From Granulosicoccus sp036478595 (lineage in GTDB: Bacteria; Pseudomonadota; Gammaproteobacteria; Granulosicoccales; Granulosicoccaceae): DNA of 64,000 bases. The notes below the pieces were generated by a model. That model worked only from the letters and a program-made list of their open reading frames with translations. It had not been told where the DNA came from and searched no databases. The translations under genes were made by a program, and so were the position numbers. Below are positions 1 to 9,301 of this stretch, one piece after another. The DNA is taken from positions 1 through 64,000 of the forward strand of contig JAZGEF010000059.1 of NCBI GenBank assembly GCA_036478595.1, in the 5' to 3' direction. Numbering within the stretch: the stretch's first letter is position 1; each line of letters starts with the position of its first letter.

Positions 1-256
1 TGCCAGGTGGGGCTTCCAGAGGGGTATTACTTATTTCTCGTAAACTGGATTTATGGGCTTCTCCACGCCCTTTATCAACAACTTACGTGAGAAGTGTCCG
101 TTTACGAGGGAAAAACTCTAGTACCCCTATAAGCTCAGCGATACCGCTGAGGATGATCTCGTTCGAATCTACCATTGGGAATTATGTCCTTTTAAGACGG
201 AAATGATCCTTAGTACCCCCTTATTGCGTAGCGACCCGTAGTACCTCGGCGGGCAC
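1..256. other. Intergenic region with nested inverted repeats
   Basis: No convincing gene is seen downstream of maiA. The stretch holds a nested imperfect inverted repeat. Outer arms are CTCGTAAAC (37-45) and GTTTACGAG (100-108); inner arms are CTTCTCCACG (58-67) and CGTGAGAAG (86-94). A separate perfect 7-bp hairpin lies at 134-151 (CTCAGCG, ATAC loop, CGCTGAG). Neither is followed by a clear T run on either strand, so a simple intrinsic terminator is not obvious. The motif TAGTAC occurs four times (about 120, 212, 239, 259). Confidence 0.4.
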
Positions 257-916
257 CTAGTACACAGGGATGCCCGGGTTGTTTTGATCGGGATGCGCTG
301 CAATAAATGCGTCCAAGTGACTGCAGCGTTGGCTGATATCTGAAATCAACGGTAGTTCTGATAAATCACATTCCCACCTCTGCGCGTTATACATCTGCGA
401 CACTAAACAACAGTCAATGATTCCCGGTTGATCACCTTGACAAAACTGGCCGCTCTTACCGTCATCCAATAAGGCTTCGAAGCGCCGTAAGCCTCGTTCT
501 ATATAATGTTGCATCCATTGTTTCTTTGTACTTTCATGATCACTACCGTGGGCGATTTTTGCAACATGTTGAGCAACGCTTGAATTGCATATAGGGTGAA
601 TTTCCATTGCGATCAGATGGCTAAGTGCTAGTGCACGCTGTTTATCAAGCGCGTTAGTGGGTATCAGCTGACCATCTGGCCTCGTATCATCAAGATATTG
701 AATAATAGCCAATGACTGGGTGAGTGTATGACCATCTATTTTGAGAGCGGGCACCAAACCTTGCGGATTGATCTCATGGTATGAATTGGACTTATGATCA
801 CCTGCGAGCAAGTTCACATCGATTGATTGATACGCTATTTCTTTAAGTGCGAGTGCAATTCGCACACGATAACTTGCTGATGATCGCCAGTAATCATAAA
901 GCACTATGTCAGTCAT
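257..916 (-). CDS. maiA: Maleylacetoacetate isomerase (zeta-class glutathione S-transferase)
   Basis: This enzyme isomerises 4-maleylacetoacetate to fumarylacetoacetate with glutathione, the middle step of homogentisate breakdown. At 219 aa it has the family length. The N-terminal thioredoxin-fold half carries the zeta signature as SSASYRVRIALALK; the usual SSC is SSA here, while the catalytic Ser and the Arg are kept. The glutathione-binding NPQGLVPAL and SLAIIQYLD segments follow, then the helical domain. It is the last gene of hmgA-fahA-maiA, 14 bp after fahA, so it is almost certainly co-transcribed. The Ala for Cys change is the only oddity; the Cys is not strictly essential in the family. 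Confidence 0.93.
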   Translation of the reverse strand: MTDIVLYDYWRSSASYRVRIALALKEIAYQSIDVNLLAGDHKSNSYHEINPQGLVPALKIDGHTLTQSLAIIQYLDDTRPDGQLIPTNALDKQRALALSHLIAMEIHPICNSSVAQHVAKIAHGSDHESTKKQWMQHYIERGLRRFEALLDDGKSGQFCQGDQPGIIDCCLVSQMYNAQRWECDLSELPLISDISQRCSHLDAFIAAHPDQNNPGIPVY

Positions 917-930
917 ATGATACGCCGTTA

Positions 931-2202
931 TTATGGGTTGAATTCAGGGGAAGGCAGGATTTTACCTGTGCATTCACCAAAACCGATTCGATAACCATCG
1001 CCAATGGCAGCACCTGTTAGCGTTAATGTATCACCATCCTCAAGGAATGATCTGGTTTCCCCGGTATCAAGTATTAACGGGTTTTTACCACCCCAGCTGA
1101 TTTCCAATAACGAACCATAAGCATTATCGGTATCCCCTGAAATAGTGCCAGAGCCTAATAAGTCACCTGTATTCATTTTGCAGCCACCGATTGCGTGATG
1201 AGCTAATTGCTGCGCGGCTGAATAGTACAGGTTTTGGTAATTGGTATTACTGATCGTGGTGGGTTTGTCAGCGCCGTGTGGTTGTATGTGTACTGCAAGG
1301 TCAATGTCATAGAGAAGTGGTTCTTGTTCTTGTAGATACGGCAATAGCTCCACATCCCGCGTAGGCGTTGATACGCGAAACGCAGCTAGCGCTTCTTTTG
1401 TCACCACCCATGGGCTAACAGAGGTAGCAAACACTTTGGCCTGAAAAGGGCCCAGAGGTTGATACTCCCAGGCTTGTATGTCACGCGCTGACCAATCATT
1501 GAGTAATACATAACCGAAAATCATATCGTCAGCTTCTTTTACCGTTACTGGTTTGCCCATCTCGTTAGGCATGCCTACAACTGCTCCTATTTCAAGCTCT
1601 AGATCGAGTCGTTTACAAGGGCCGAAGTAGGGCAGCTCTGCTGTGGGCGGTTTCATCTGACCTAGTGGGCGATGTATGTCCGTGCCGCTGACAACAATAG
1701 TCGATGCACGGCCATTGTAGCCAATAGGAATATGCAGCCAGTTAGGTGGTAGTGCATTTTCAGCGCCACGGAACATAGTGCCGACATTAGTAGCGTGCTG
1801 CCGGCCTGCATAGAAATCTGTAAAATCGCCCACTGTAAAGGGCATATGCATAATGACTTCTGACTGTAAGTGTCGCGCATCTTCCACGGCTTTACTTTTA
1901 CTTACATCGATTTTACTTTCAGCGTTGAGCAATTCTATTAGTTGTTTACGCACATAGGACCAATTCGTTTCTCCCGTTCCCATAAAGGTGTTAAGTGTAG
2001 CTTGGGCGAATACGTTTTCCGGAAGATCCGGAAATACCGCTGCATCAAAAAGCACTGATAGATCAAGTAACGAATCACCGATGGCGACACAGCATCTTGG
2101 CATATCGCTACCCGTGGAGAATGCACCATACGGCAGGTTATTAAGCGGGAAATCTGACTGCGGATTATTTGCGCTTTTTATACGGCAGTTTATTATTTTC
2201 AT
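931..2202 (-). CDS. fahA: Fumarylacetoacetase
   Basis: It hydrolyses fumarylacetoacetate to fumarate and acetoacetate, the last step of tyrosine/phenylalanine breakdown via homogentisate. The 423-aa length fits the two-domain bacterial and eukaryotic FAH. The N-terminal SH3-like domain (about 1-120) is followed by the catalytic domain with the acidic metal ligands in DLELEIGAVVG and NDWSARDIQAWEYQPLGPF, and the C-terminal GSGTISG and ECTGKILP motifs. It lies between hmgA (46 bp upstream) and maiA (14 bp downstream) in one operon. Confidence 0.95.
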   Translation of the reverse strand: MKIINCRIKSANNPQSDFPLNNLPYGAFSTGSDMPRCCVAIGDSLLDLSVLFDAAVFPDLPENVFAQATLNTFMGTGETNWSYVRKQLIELLNAESKIDVSKSKAVEDARHLQSEVIMHMPFTVGDFTDFYAGRQHATNVGTMFRGAENALPPNWLHIPIGYNGRASTIVVSGTDIHRPLGQMKPPTAELPYFGPCKRLDLELEIGAVVGMPNEMGKPVTVKEADDMIFGYVLLNDWSARDIQAWEYQPLGPFQAKVFATSVSPWVVTKEALAAFRVSTPTRDVELLPYLQEQEPLLYDIDLAVHIQPHGADKPTTISNTNYQNLYYSAAQQLAHHAIGGCKMNTGDLLGSGTISGDTDNAYGSLLEISWGGKNPLILDTGETRSFLEDGDTLTLTGAAIGDGYRIGFGECTGKILPSPEFNP

Positions 2203-2248
2203 TCGTGATCTAACTCAGTTATTGACTTTAGGCGTGACGCATCAAAGC

Positions 2249-3586
2249 TTACTGCGGGTTTGGCGTACCATCAAATTTGCGTTCCAACCCAGCCCAGCAA
2301 TCGATGTAATCATCTTGCACCGTATCCAGTTCAGCTGCGAATTTTGTCATATGTTGTGGGTAGCGGGTTTCAAACATAAACGCCAAGGTGTTTTCCAACT
2401 TGTGCGGTGCAAGGTTTGCGTGGGATGCTTTCTCGAATCCTGCGTGATCCGGCCCATGCGGGAGCATCATATTGTGCAGGCTCATGCCGCCGGGGACAAA
2501 TCCTTCTTCTTTGGCATCGTATTGCCCATGGATCAGCCCCATAAATTCACTCATGATATTACGGTGATACCAAGGCGGGCGAAAGGTGTTTTCAGCCACC
2601 AACCAACGCGGCGGGAATATCACAAAATCGATATTGGCAGTGCCTGCCTCATCACTGGGTGCAGTTAATACCGTAAAGATGGAAGGGTCCGGGTGATCAA
2701 ACATTAATGCACCAACGGGTGAGAAGGTTGCTAGATCATACTTGTACGGTGCGTAGTTGCCGTGCCATGCAACCACATCGAGTGGCGAGTGATCAATATT
2801 AGTGTTGTAGAATTTCCCGCACCACTTAATGGATACCTTGCAGGTGCGTTCTTTATCTTCAAAGCAGGCAACTGGGGTTTTAAAATCTCGTGGATTTGCC
2901 AGGCAATTAGCGCCAATCGGGCCACGATCAGGTAGCGTTAGTTTCGCGCCATAGTTTTCACAGATGTAGCCACGGGCGGTGCCATCCGGTAGCGTGATCT
3001 TAAATGTAACACCGCGTGGTATCAAACCTATCTCTCCAGGCATTAGCAGCATTTTACCAAGTTCCGTGAACAAACTGATTGAGCCTTGCTGCGGCACGAT
3101 CAACATTTCTGCGTCGGCATTAAAGAAGTAATCGTCAACCATGTCTGAGTTGGCGACGTAAACATGCGATGCCATACCCGATTGAGTCATTACATCACCC
3201 GCCGTGGTGATCGTGCGTATGCCTTCTATAAAGTTGGTAGGTTCAATAGGCGGTGGCGTGGGGTTCCAACGCATTTGTTGTAAAGACAAGACGGCATCAT
3301 GGTTAGCCGGAGCTGAGCGCCATAGCGGTAGCTCAAGGCCAGTGAAGCGGTTGGTGTGGCGTACGCTAGGGCGGATGCGGTAAAGCCAACTGCGTTCATT
3401 GGTTCCGCGCGGTGCTGTGAACGGAGAACCAGACAATTGCTCGGCGTATAAACCGTAGGCACACTTTTGCGGGCTGTTTTGCCCTTGTGGCAGCGAACCT
3501 GGTAGTGATTCGGTTTCAAAATCATTGCCAAAACCCGATAAATAGTTGAAGCTATCCAGGGTTGACTCTCTGTTGGACGTACTCAT
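2249..3586 (-). CDS. hmgA: Homogentisate 1,2-dioxygenase
   Basis: This Fe(II) dioxygenase opens the homogentisate ring to 4-maleylacetoacetate. At 445 aa it is full length. The N-terminus (YLSGFGNDFETE) is typical, and the C-terminal cupin core keeps the iron-ligand context in PPWYHRNIMSEFMG (His, Glu) and MMLPHGPDHAGFE (His). The start is supported by an AAGGAG ribosome site about 9 nt upstream. It heads hmgA-fahA-maiA, with 71 bp to the sulfatase gene upstream. No hmgR-type repressor lies beside it. Confidence 0.96.
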   Translation of the reverse strand: MSTSNRESTLDSFNYLSGFGNDFETESLPGSLPQGQNSPQKCAYGLYAEQLSGSPFTAPRGTNERSWLYRIRPSVRHTNRFTGLELPLWRSAPANHDAVLSLQQMRWNPTPPPIEPTNFIEGIRTITTAGDVMTQSGMASHVYVANSDMVDDYFFNADAEMLIVPQQGSISLFTELGKMLLMPGEIGLIPRGVTFKITLPDGTARGYICENYGAKLTLPDRGPIGANCLANPRDFKTPVACFEDKERTCKVSIKWCGKFYNTNIDHSPLDVVAWHGNYAPYKYDLATFSPVGALMFDHPDPSIFTVLTAPSDEAGTANIDFVIFPPRWLVAENTFRPPWYHRNIMSEFMGLIHGQYDAKEEGFVPGGMSLHNMMLPHGPDHAGFEKASHANLAPHKLENTLAFMFETRYPQHMTKFAAELDTVQDDYIDCWAGLERKFDGTPNPQ

Positions 3587-3657
3587 TGTTTTCGACTCCT
3601 TGATGAGTTTCTACCTACTTCTTTACATGCGCGCAGTACCGTTACTGCGAATGTGAT

Positions 3658-5220
3658 TTACGCAAGTCGATCCGCTCGAGGGCTTTCATCCATCTGTCGA
3701 GTTAAGCGGTCAATCATTTTCAAGGACAAATCAGCTCGTATCTCAGCAGCGTTCGGGTCATCCCATAGGTTGTTCGTCTCGTTGGGATCAGCATTGAGAT
3801 CGTAAAGTTCACCCCAGCTTTCACCTGCATAGGTTGTTATGCGCCAGTGTTTTGTAATCAAGGCTCTTGCACGGGCTGCGTGTTCAAACCCAATTCTTGG
3901 CCCACCATCGTTGTGCTCCACTAGCAAAGCATCCCGATGCGTTGTTTCCCCTGATAAACAAGGAAGAAAACTGCAACCTTGTATACCGAAATAGGGTGCT
4001 AAACCTGCGCGATCCAAAATACTTGCAGAAATGTCTATGGTAGATGCCAGTGCTTGACTAGTGTGCGCTGTGCGAGAGTCGGGATCAGACCAAATCATCG
4101 GAACATGAGTAATCGCACGAAACGGCAATGCAGCTTTTAGCATTAGATTAAAATCACCAAGGTAATCGCCGTGGTCAGATGTGAAAATGATTACCGTATT
4201 GTCGTACTGGCCGCTGCTTTTGAGTGCTTTTACAACGCGCCCAATTTGATCATCAATCATGGTGATCATTCCAGCAGTCAGTGCCTTGGCTTCTTTTATG
4301 TGTTGATTGTCGGCTCGAAATGCAGTTTGTGGGGTTTCGGCCGGCAAACCTCGCTCCCAGCGCATGTTGGCACTTCGCATCGGTGGCGTCGGGTTCTTAT
4401 GCGCCTCATACGGTAGGTTTACATTAAATTGGTCAGGCGAGTACATATCCCAGTATTTGCCCGGTGGATTGAACGGGTGGTGCGGGTCTGGAAACGAGAC
4501 AAACGCAAAAAAAGGTTCATCATGGCTAACGCTTCTGTTTATGTAATCTATGGCGCGATCTGCAATCCAAGTTGTCGGGTAGAGCTCCTCTGGTACCGGT
4601 GTTCGATAAGCTTGCGGGCAAGTGTAATTATGGGGTAGTTCATTTTTAGGATCATGCAGGCTTTGCCAATCCGGGGTGCTTGAACGAAACCATTGGCCAT
4701 AGTGGCCACCACATTGATCACCATGGCCCGTTGCCATATCAATATGCTGAAAACCATAGTAGGGGACATCTACTTGGTACACCCCCTCGCTGTCGTAACG
4801 ATCAGGTTCTTCGTGGCCGTAATCCCCCTCATCGTTTTTCCAAGCCTCCTCGATTAGCCGCTCCTGAGTGTCTTGTGTGCGCATTGGTGCAAGCCCGGTA
4901 AATGGTTGTAAATGGCTTTTACCAATCGTTGCAGTTCGATATCCGGCATTTGCCAATACATCGACAAAGGTGTTGGCACGTTTTGGTAAAACGCAACCGT
5001 TAGTGCGTAAGCCATGCACGCTAGGCATCCGCCCTGTCATTAAAGATGCTCGGTTTGGCATGCAAACGGGTGCGGCAACGTGAAAATTTTCAAACTTGGA
5101 GCCTGTGGCTGCCAATGCGTCAATATTAGGTGTTTTAACAACGGGATGGCCCATGCAACCTAACCAATCTGCTCGGTGTTGGTCAGTGATAAAAAATAAA
5201 AAATTTGGCTTGTTGTGCAT
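3658..5220 (-). CDS. Type I sulfatase (formylglycine-dependent), cytosolic
   Basis: This is a 520-aa alkaline-phosphatase-superfamily sulfatase that should hydrolyse a sulfate ester. The formylglycine motif CxPxR is present as CMPNRASLMTGR (about residues 53-64), the metal-binding ITDQHRADW opens the protein, and FTSDHGDYLG carries the second metal-site residues. There is no signal peptide, so an imported cytosolic substrate is expected. It sits between the tct transporter genes (34 bp upstream) and hmgA (71 bp downstream). Inference: it may remove sulfate from an aryl sulfate whose phenol then enters the neighbouring ring-cleavage pathways. A phosphonate or carbohydrate ester is possible. 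No sulfatase-modifying enzyme is in the window. Confidence 0.85.
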   Translation of the reverse strand: MHNKPNFLFFITDQHRADWLGCMGHPVVKTPNIDALAATGSKFENFHVAAPVCMPNRASLMTGRMPSVHGLRTNGCVLPKRANTFVDVLANAGYRTATIGKSHLQPFTGLAPMRTQDTQERLIEEAWKNDEGDYGHEEPDRYDSEGVYQVDVPYYGFQHIDMATGHGDQCGGHYGQWFRSSTPDWQSLHDPKNELPHNYTCPQAYRTPVPEELYPTTWIADRAIDYINRSVSHDEPFFAFVSFPDPHHPFNPPGKYWDMYSPDQFNVNLPYEAHKNPTPPMRSANMRWERGLPAETPQTAFRADNQHIKEAKALTAGMITMIDDQIGRVVKALKSSGQYDNTVIIFTSDHGDYLGDFNLMLKAALPFRAITHVPMIWSDPDSRTAHTSQALASTIDISASILDRAGLAPYFGIQGCSFLPCLSGETTHRDALLVEHNDGGPRIGFEHAARARALITKHWRITTYAGESWGELYDLNADPNETNNLWDDPNAAEIRADLSLKMIDRLTRQMDESPRADRLA

Positions 5221-5254
5221 TAACGGGGTACCTTGGGAAAATTACTAGGCTATA

Positions 5255-6766
5255 TCAACTTTCGTTGTCACGCTCACGTGTGTTTTTACGCATAAACCAA
5301 AAAAATGAAATTACTGCGAAAACAAGCAACGCAACCGCAACAGGACTTTTAAATATTTGAGTTAAATCGCCATTGGTTAACGCTAACGATTGAGAGATGG
5401 ACTTTTCGAACCTAGGCCCTAAAAAGAACGCGATAATAAAAATAACTAATGAATAACCGAAGCTGGACATCAGGTATCCAACGGATGCAAATACCAACAT
5501 TATTGCAACGCCAAACATACCACCTGTGGCCATAGATACACCTACTATGCACAGCAGTATTGCAGATGAAAAAATAATTGATTCTGGTGCGGATACAACC
5601 CTTACCCAGAAGCGTAATCCAAGCTGACCCACCCAAAGATTAATGAAGTTGGCCATTAACATTGCACCAAACAACCCGTACACCAGTTGCCCTTGGTTTG
5701 TAAACAACAAAGGCCCAGGTTGCAGGCCATGGATCATAAATGCTGAAATGATCAAAGCGGCACCTACGCTACCCGGGATACCTAAAGTGAGCAATGGAAT
5801 AAGGTTTGCGCCGACTACTGCCGAATTTGCAGATTCGGAAGCTGCAATACCTTGAATATTTCCTTTCCCAAAACTGGTTGGATCTTTAGATGAACCCTTC
5901 GCCATTGCGTATGACATGAATGCCGCCGCAGTTGATCCGATGCCAGGAAGCGCGCCGAGGATAGTACCGATGCCGGCACCGCGAAGTAGGGTGTAACGGC
6001 AGGACCAATATTCTGCCCAAGTGACACGTTGATCATCTGGGTTGCCGGTTTCTTCTGTGATGATCGCCGAATTCATACTGCCGCCGTGAGCTATGGACAT
6101 ACGGCGCAACAGTTCTGAAATTGCCAACATACCGATGGCAACCGAGGGTAGCGGTAATCCGTTGAAAAGCTCCCAGTTTCCAAAGATTAAACGCGGAGTA
6201 AAGTGTTCTGGATCTTGTCCTACACTTGCAACCAATAAGCCAAATGCGGCTGCGATGATGCCTTTGATAAGCGAGTTGCCGATCAGACCCGCTAAGATCG
6301 AAAAGGCACATATCATTAGAGCGAATATCTCTATCGGTCCCATCTTGAGCGCAAGAATAGCCAATGGAGCAGAAACGGTGATCAACACGATATCGCTAAT
6401 GGTATCGCCGGTGATTGACGAGAACAGAGCCATCTTGGTAGCTTTTAGTGGTTTACCTTGTTTGGCTAACGGATAACCATCTAATGCGGTGGCTGCTGCA
6501 TCTGGTGTGCCAGGCGTATTCATTAGTATTGCTGGAACTGCGCCACCAACCAAGCCACCTTTATTTACGCCTACTAAAAATGCAATTGCTGGCAGCGCAT
6601 CAAGGCCAAAGGTAAACGGGATGGCAATGGCCATAGCCATGATAGGACCGATTCCTGGCACGGCTCCAACAAACTGCCCTAACACAACACCAAATAAAAC
6701 AAAGGTTAGATTGTAGAGGGTGAAAGCATCTGCAAATCCTGCCAGTATTGTTGCAATATCTACCAT
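5255..6766 (-). CDS. tctA: Tripartite tricarboxylate transporter, large permease subunit (TctA family)
   Basis: The 503-aa polytopic inner-membrane protein carries the TctA signature, with GLVGGAVPAILMNTPGTP followed by DGYPLAKQGK and a mirrored second half (GIGSTAAAFMSYAMAK, LGIPGSVGAALI). It forms the 12-TM channel of a secondary carboxylate importer with TctB and TctC, whose genes lie immediately upstream (7 bp to tctB). The surrounding aromatic-acid genes suggest an aromatic carboxylate such as 4-hydroxybenzoate, protocatechuate or a sulfated derivative. The substrate cannot be read from sequence. Confidence 0.93.
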   Translation of the reverse strand: MVDIATILAGFADAFTLYNLTFVLFGVVLGQFVGAVPGIGPIMAMAIAIPFTFGLDALPAIAFLVGVNKGGLVGGAVPAILMNTPGTPDAAATALDGYPLAKQGKPLKATKMALFSSITGDTISDIVLITVSAPLAILALKMGPIEIFALMICAFSILAGLIGNSLIKGIIAAAFGLLVASVGQDPEHFTPRLIFGNWELFNGLPLPSVAIGMLAISELLRRMSIAHGGSMNSAIITEETGNPDDQRVTWAEYWSCRYTLLRGAGIGTILGALPGIGSTAAAFMSYAMAKGSSKDPTSFGKGNIQGIAASESANSAVVGANLIPLLTLGIPGSVGAALIISAFMIHGLQPGPLLFTNQGQLVYGLFGAMLMANFINLWVGQLGLRFWVRVVSAPESIIFSSAILLCIVGVSMATGGMFGVAIMLVFASVGYLMSSFGYSLVIFIIAFFLGPRFEKSISQSLALTNGDLTQIFKSPVAVALLVFAVISFFWFMRKNTRERDNES

Positions 6767-6773
6767 CAGATAA

Positions 6774-7199
6774 TTAAGGCAGTGCTCGACCGAGCGCTAT
6801 TGTGACAAGGAACCAGATAAGAACGGGAATGACAATAGCGCCAACTACAAGCCAGAGTGGGCGGCGTTCACCGATTGCCAACATTATGATTAACGCTAAA
6901 ACCGGCGCAATATATTCAAAACCTAATCTAGACATCACGTACAGACCAACGACCAAAAGCAACACGTACGTGCTGGTGATCACGACACTGCGAATCTCAG
7001 GTGATTGGTGTGGTGTGGGCCTAAACAGCAACATAGCACCACAAACTGCAATAACAATAGAAACTACATTGGGAAAGGTACTAGGTGAGATATTTCCACC
7101 ATCGACAGTTTCAATGTAGTTGGGGTTGACGAAGAGATACATCGTAAGCCCAAGAATCAGAAAAAAAGTTCCGGAAATGCGGTCACTTAAACCGATCAT
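6774..7199 (-). CDS. tctB: Tripartite tricarboxylate transporter, small membrane subunit (TctB family)
   Basis: This is a small membrane protein of about 141 aa with four predicted hydrophobic segments, typical of TctB. The ATG at 7199 is chosen because AGGA lies 7 nt upstream and the protein then begins MIGLSDRISGTFFLILG, as family members do. A longer in-frame version reaches 7256 but adds a charged, unconserved leader. It lies between tctC and tctA in the same order as other TTT operons. Confidence 0.85.
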   Translation of the reverse strand: MIGLSDRISGTFFLILGLTMYLFVNPNYIETVDGGNISPSTFPNVVSIVIAVCGAMLLFRPTPHQSPEIRSVVITSTYVLLLVVGLYVMSRLGFEYIAPVLALIIMLAIGERRPLWLVVGAIVIPVLIWFLVTIALGRALP

Positions 7200-7284
7200 G
7201 GATTTTCCTAAGTTGGATATCGATCGCGAACCCCATCGCAGATCGCGACGAGGCAAGCATTAGTGAGCCAATGATTCAGTGAAA

Positions 7285-8232
7285 TTACTTAGAGAATAGA
7301 ACTTTCGCGTTGGCCAAGCCCTCAACCATCATTTGCTTCGTGCCTTCGACGCCCATATTAACTGGATCACCTTTAACGGCATTTTTAACAATCTCTACCA
7401 CTTCAGGGGATTGTATTGCATCATCAATTGCAGCAGCGATTGCCGCTGTAGCGGCTGCATCAGTACCCGCTCGCATAGCAAAGAAAAATACAGGATCAAC
7501 ATAAGCTTCGACACCAGATTCGATAAACGTTTTGGTATCAGGTGCATAGCTTAGCCGTGTTTGGTTAGCACCAGCAATAACTTTCATGTCGCCTGAATCT
7601 AAGTATGGGTACTGTTCTCCAGAGCCAAAGCCTGCTAAAACCTGACCGCCTAGTATGAGTTTCATAACTTCGGCTCCGCTTTCAGATGTGACCAAGTTGA
7701 ATTCCGCGCCTGTCTTGGCTTTAGTTTTATTCATTAGTAAAACTTGCGGTGGAGCCATAGTGGCTACTGGCATAGCGCCTTTTTCTTTTGCATAGGTCAC
7801 CATCTCTTCAAGAGTATTAAACGGTGCATCTTTGCTAGCAACCAATGCAAGCTCTGCCTTAGCCACGGTGCCAAGATAGTCGAAACTGTCAACATCAAAC
7901 GGTAGTTGGTCGCCGCGGTTCACTAATTGAACCAACACCGGAATACTCACGCCCATGCCAATTGTTTTGCCATTTGCGGGCATCTGAGAAATACCGGTAA
8001 ACATAGCCACTCCGCCTGCACCCGGTTTGTTCTCGACAACGATGTTCCAGCCGGTATTTTCTTTCATGACTTTACCCAGCACACGCCCCATGGTATCGGT
8101 AGAACCGCCTGCACCAAAACCAATTTGTATAGTGAGCGGGCCGTCAGGCTTCCAATCTTCAGCCAGTACGCTAGTTGCAATAGTGAGTATTGCGCTCGCT
8201 CCAAGTGCAAGTAATGTTGATTTTAGTTTCAC
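7285..8232 (-). CDS. tctC: Tripartite tricarboxylate transporter, periplasmic substrate-binding protein (TctC/Bug family)
   Basis: The 315-aa protein has a Sec signal peptide (MKLKSTLLALGASAIL, cleavage likely after SVLA). The Bug-type fold follows, with GFGAGGSTDTMGRVLG and NKPGAGGVAMF as the first ligand loops. The start is GTG at 8232 with AAGGA 7 nt upstream. It captures a carboxylate for TctAB. The 154 bp between it and ligI could hold its own promoter, so the block may be two transcripts. Confidence 0.92.
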   Translation of the reverse strand: MKLKSTLLALGASAILTIATSVLAEDWKPDGPLTIQIGFGAGGSTDTMGRVLGKVMKENTGWNIVVENKPGAGGVAMFTGISQMPANGKTIGMGVSIPVLVQLVNRGDQLPFDVDSFDYLGTVAKAELALVASKDAPFNTLEEMVTYAKEKGAMPVATMAPPQVLLMNKTKAKTGAEFNLVTSESGAEVMKLILGGQVLAGFGSGEQYPYLDSGDMKVIAGANQTRLSYAPDTKTFIESGVEAYVDPVFFFAMRAGTDAAATAAIAAAIDDAIQSPEVVEIVKNAVKGDPVNMGVEGTKQMMVEGLANAKVLFSK

Positions 8233-8386
8233 TTATTTATCCTTATGGTTGCTGTAGGTACAAACTCTCGGAAGTAAGGCCGGAGTTGATTTTTTGCATT
8301 TTGCGATTTAGTAGTTCTTTTACAATTCCATTGCTGCCAATACTTCTATCATATCCATCGGCTATAAGTAAATATCCTAGTATCGA

Positions 8387-9301
8387 TTAGGTGTCCTCAG
8401 GCCAATATAAGCGCATTGGGTTGTCTACAAGTAAACGTTTTTGCAAATCAGCCGTTACGGCAATTTGCGGAATAAAATCCACTAACAAGCCATCGTCAGG
8501 CATATGATCCAATAAATTAGGATGCGGCCAATCAGTGCCCCACAGCACACGATCAGGGAATGTTTCTACAACCTTTCGCGCGAAGGGCACAACATCTTGG
8601 TAAGCCGATTGCTCACCATTTAATGCCGGCGGGCCATTAATTGATAAGCGCTCTGGGCAACTTACTTTGCTCCAGACATTTGGGTGTTCGTACATAAAGC
8701 TTAAAAACAATTCGAACTCGGGGTTGTCGATTGGCTTGTTAACGTCAGGCCGCCCCATATGATCCACAACCAGGGGTGTGGGGATCGAACCGAAGAAATT
8801 CCATAGCGTGGGTAAATCGGGTGCTTCAAAATATATAACCACATGCCAGCCGAACGGTGCAATCTTGTCGCATATCGCCAGCAGTTCATCCTCGGGAGTC
8901 ACATCCACTAAGCGTTTTACAAAATTAAACCGCACGCCACGTATGCCTGCCGCTTGCAGCTCTGTTAGTTCGTCGTTACTAATGTCAGCACGCACAGTTG
9001 CAACACCTCGAGCTCTATTACCCCCGCTGCGGCAAGCATCAGCTAATGCACTGTTATCTGCACCGTGGCAAGTGGCTTGAACAATGACACTACGATCAAA
9101 CCCTAGGTGATCACGTAATGCGAATAGTTGATCTTTAGAGGCATCGCACGGTGTGTACTTACGTTGCGGTGCGAATGGAAATGTTTCGCCAGGGCCAAAT
9201 ACATGGCAATGCGCATCGACACTGCCAGCAGGTAACTTAAACAGTGGTTGGGTCGGATTACTATACCAATCTAGCCAATCGGGTGTTTTTTCAAAGCTCA
9301 T
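8387..9301 (-). CDS. ligI: 2-pyrone-4,6-dicarboxylate lactonase (LigI-type amidohydrolase)
   Basis: This amidohydrolase-superfamily enzyme hydrolyses 2-pyrone-4,6-dicarboxylate to 4-oxalomesaconate. The protein has 304 aa, with HxH at residues 31 and 33 (VDAHCHVFGPG) as in LigI and the catalytic Asp in LWGTDWPHPN near the C-terminus. The start is ATG at 9301, whose ATGA overlaps the stop of the tautomerase gene upstream, indicating translational coupling. An upstream in-frame extension would only run through that gene. The position in the lig cluster supports the assignment over a generic TIM-barrel hydrolase. Confidence 0.9.
   Translation of the reverse strand: MSFEKTPDWLDWYSNPTQPLFKLPAGSVDAHCHVFGPGETFPFAPQRKYTPCDASKDQLFALRDHLGFDRSVIVQATCHGADNSALADACRSGGNRARGVATVRADISNDELTELQAAGIRGVRFNFVKRLVDVTPEDELLAICDKIAPFGWHVVIYFEAPDLPTLWNFFGSIPTPLVVDHMGRPDVNKPIDNPEFELFLSFMYEHPNVWSKVSCPERLSINGPPALNGEQSAYQDVVPFARKVVETFPDRVLWGTDWPHPNLLDHMPDDGLLVDFIPQIAVTADLQKRLLVDNPMRLYWPEDT

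Noticed and set aside
37..108. Possible integron attC site
   Set aside because: The arms do not fit the RYYYAAC/GTTRRRY core sites, and no integrase or cassette array is present.
160..180. A GTTCGAATC string like a tRNA T-loop
   Set aside because: The flanking bases do not form a T-stem on either strand, and no acceptor or anticodon arms can be placed.
1988..2668. A 226-codon plus-strand frame across fahA and hmgA
   Set aside because: It lies antisense to two strongly identified enzymes, and its translation has no family resemblance.
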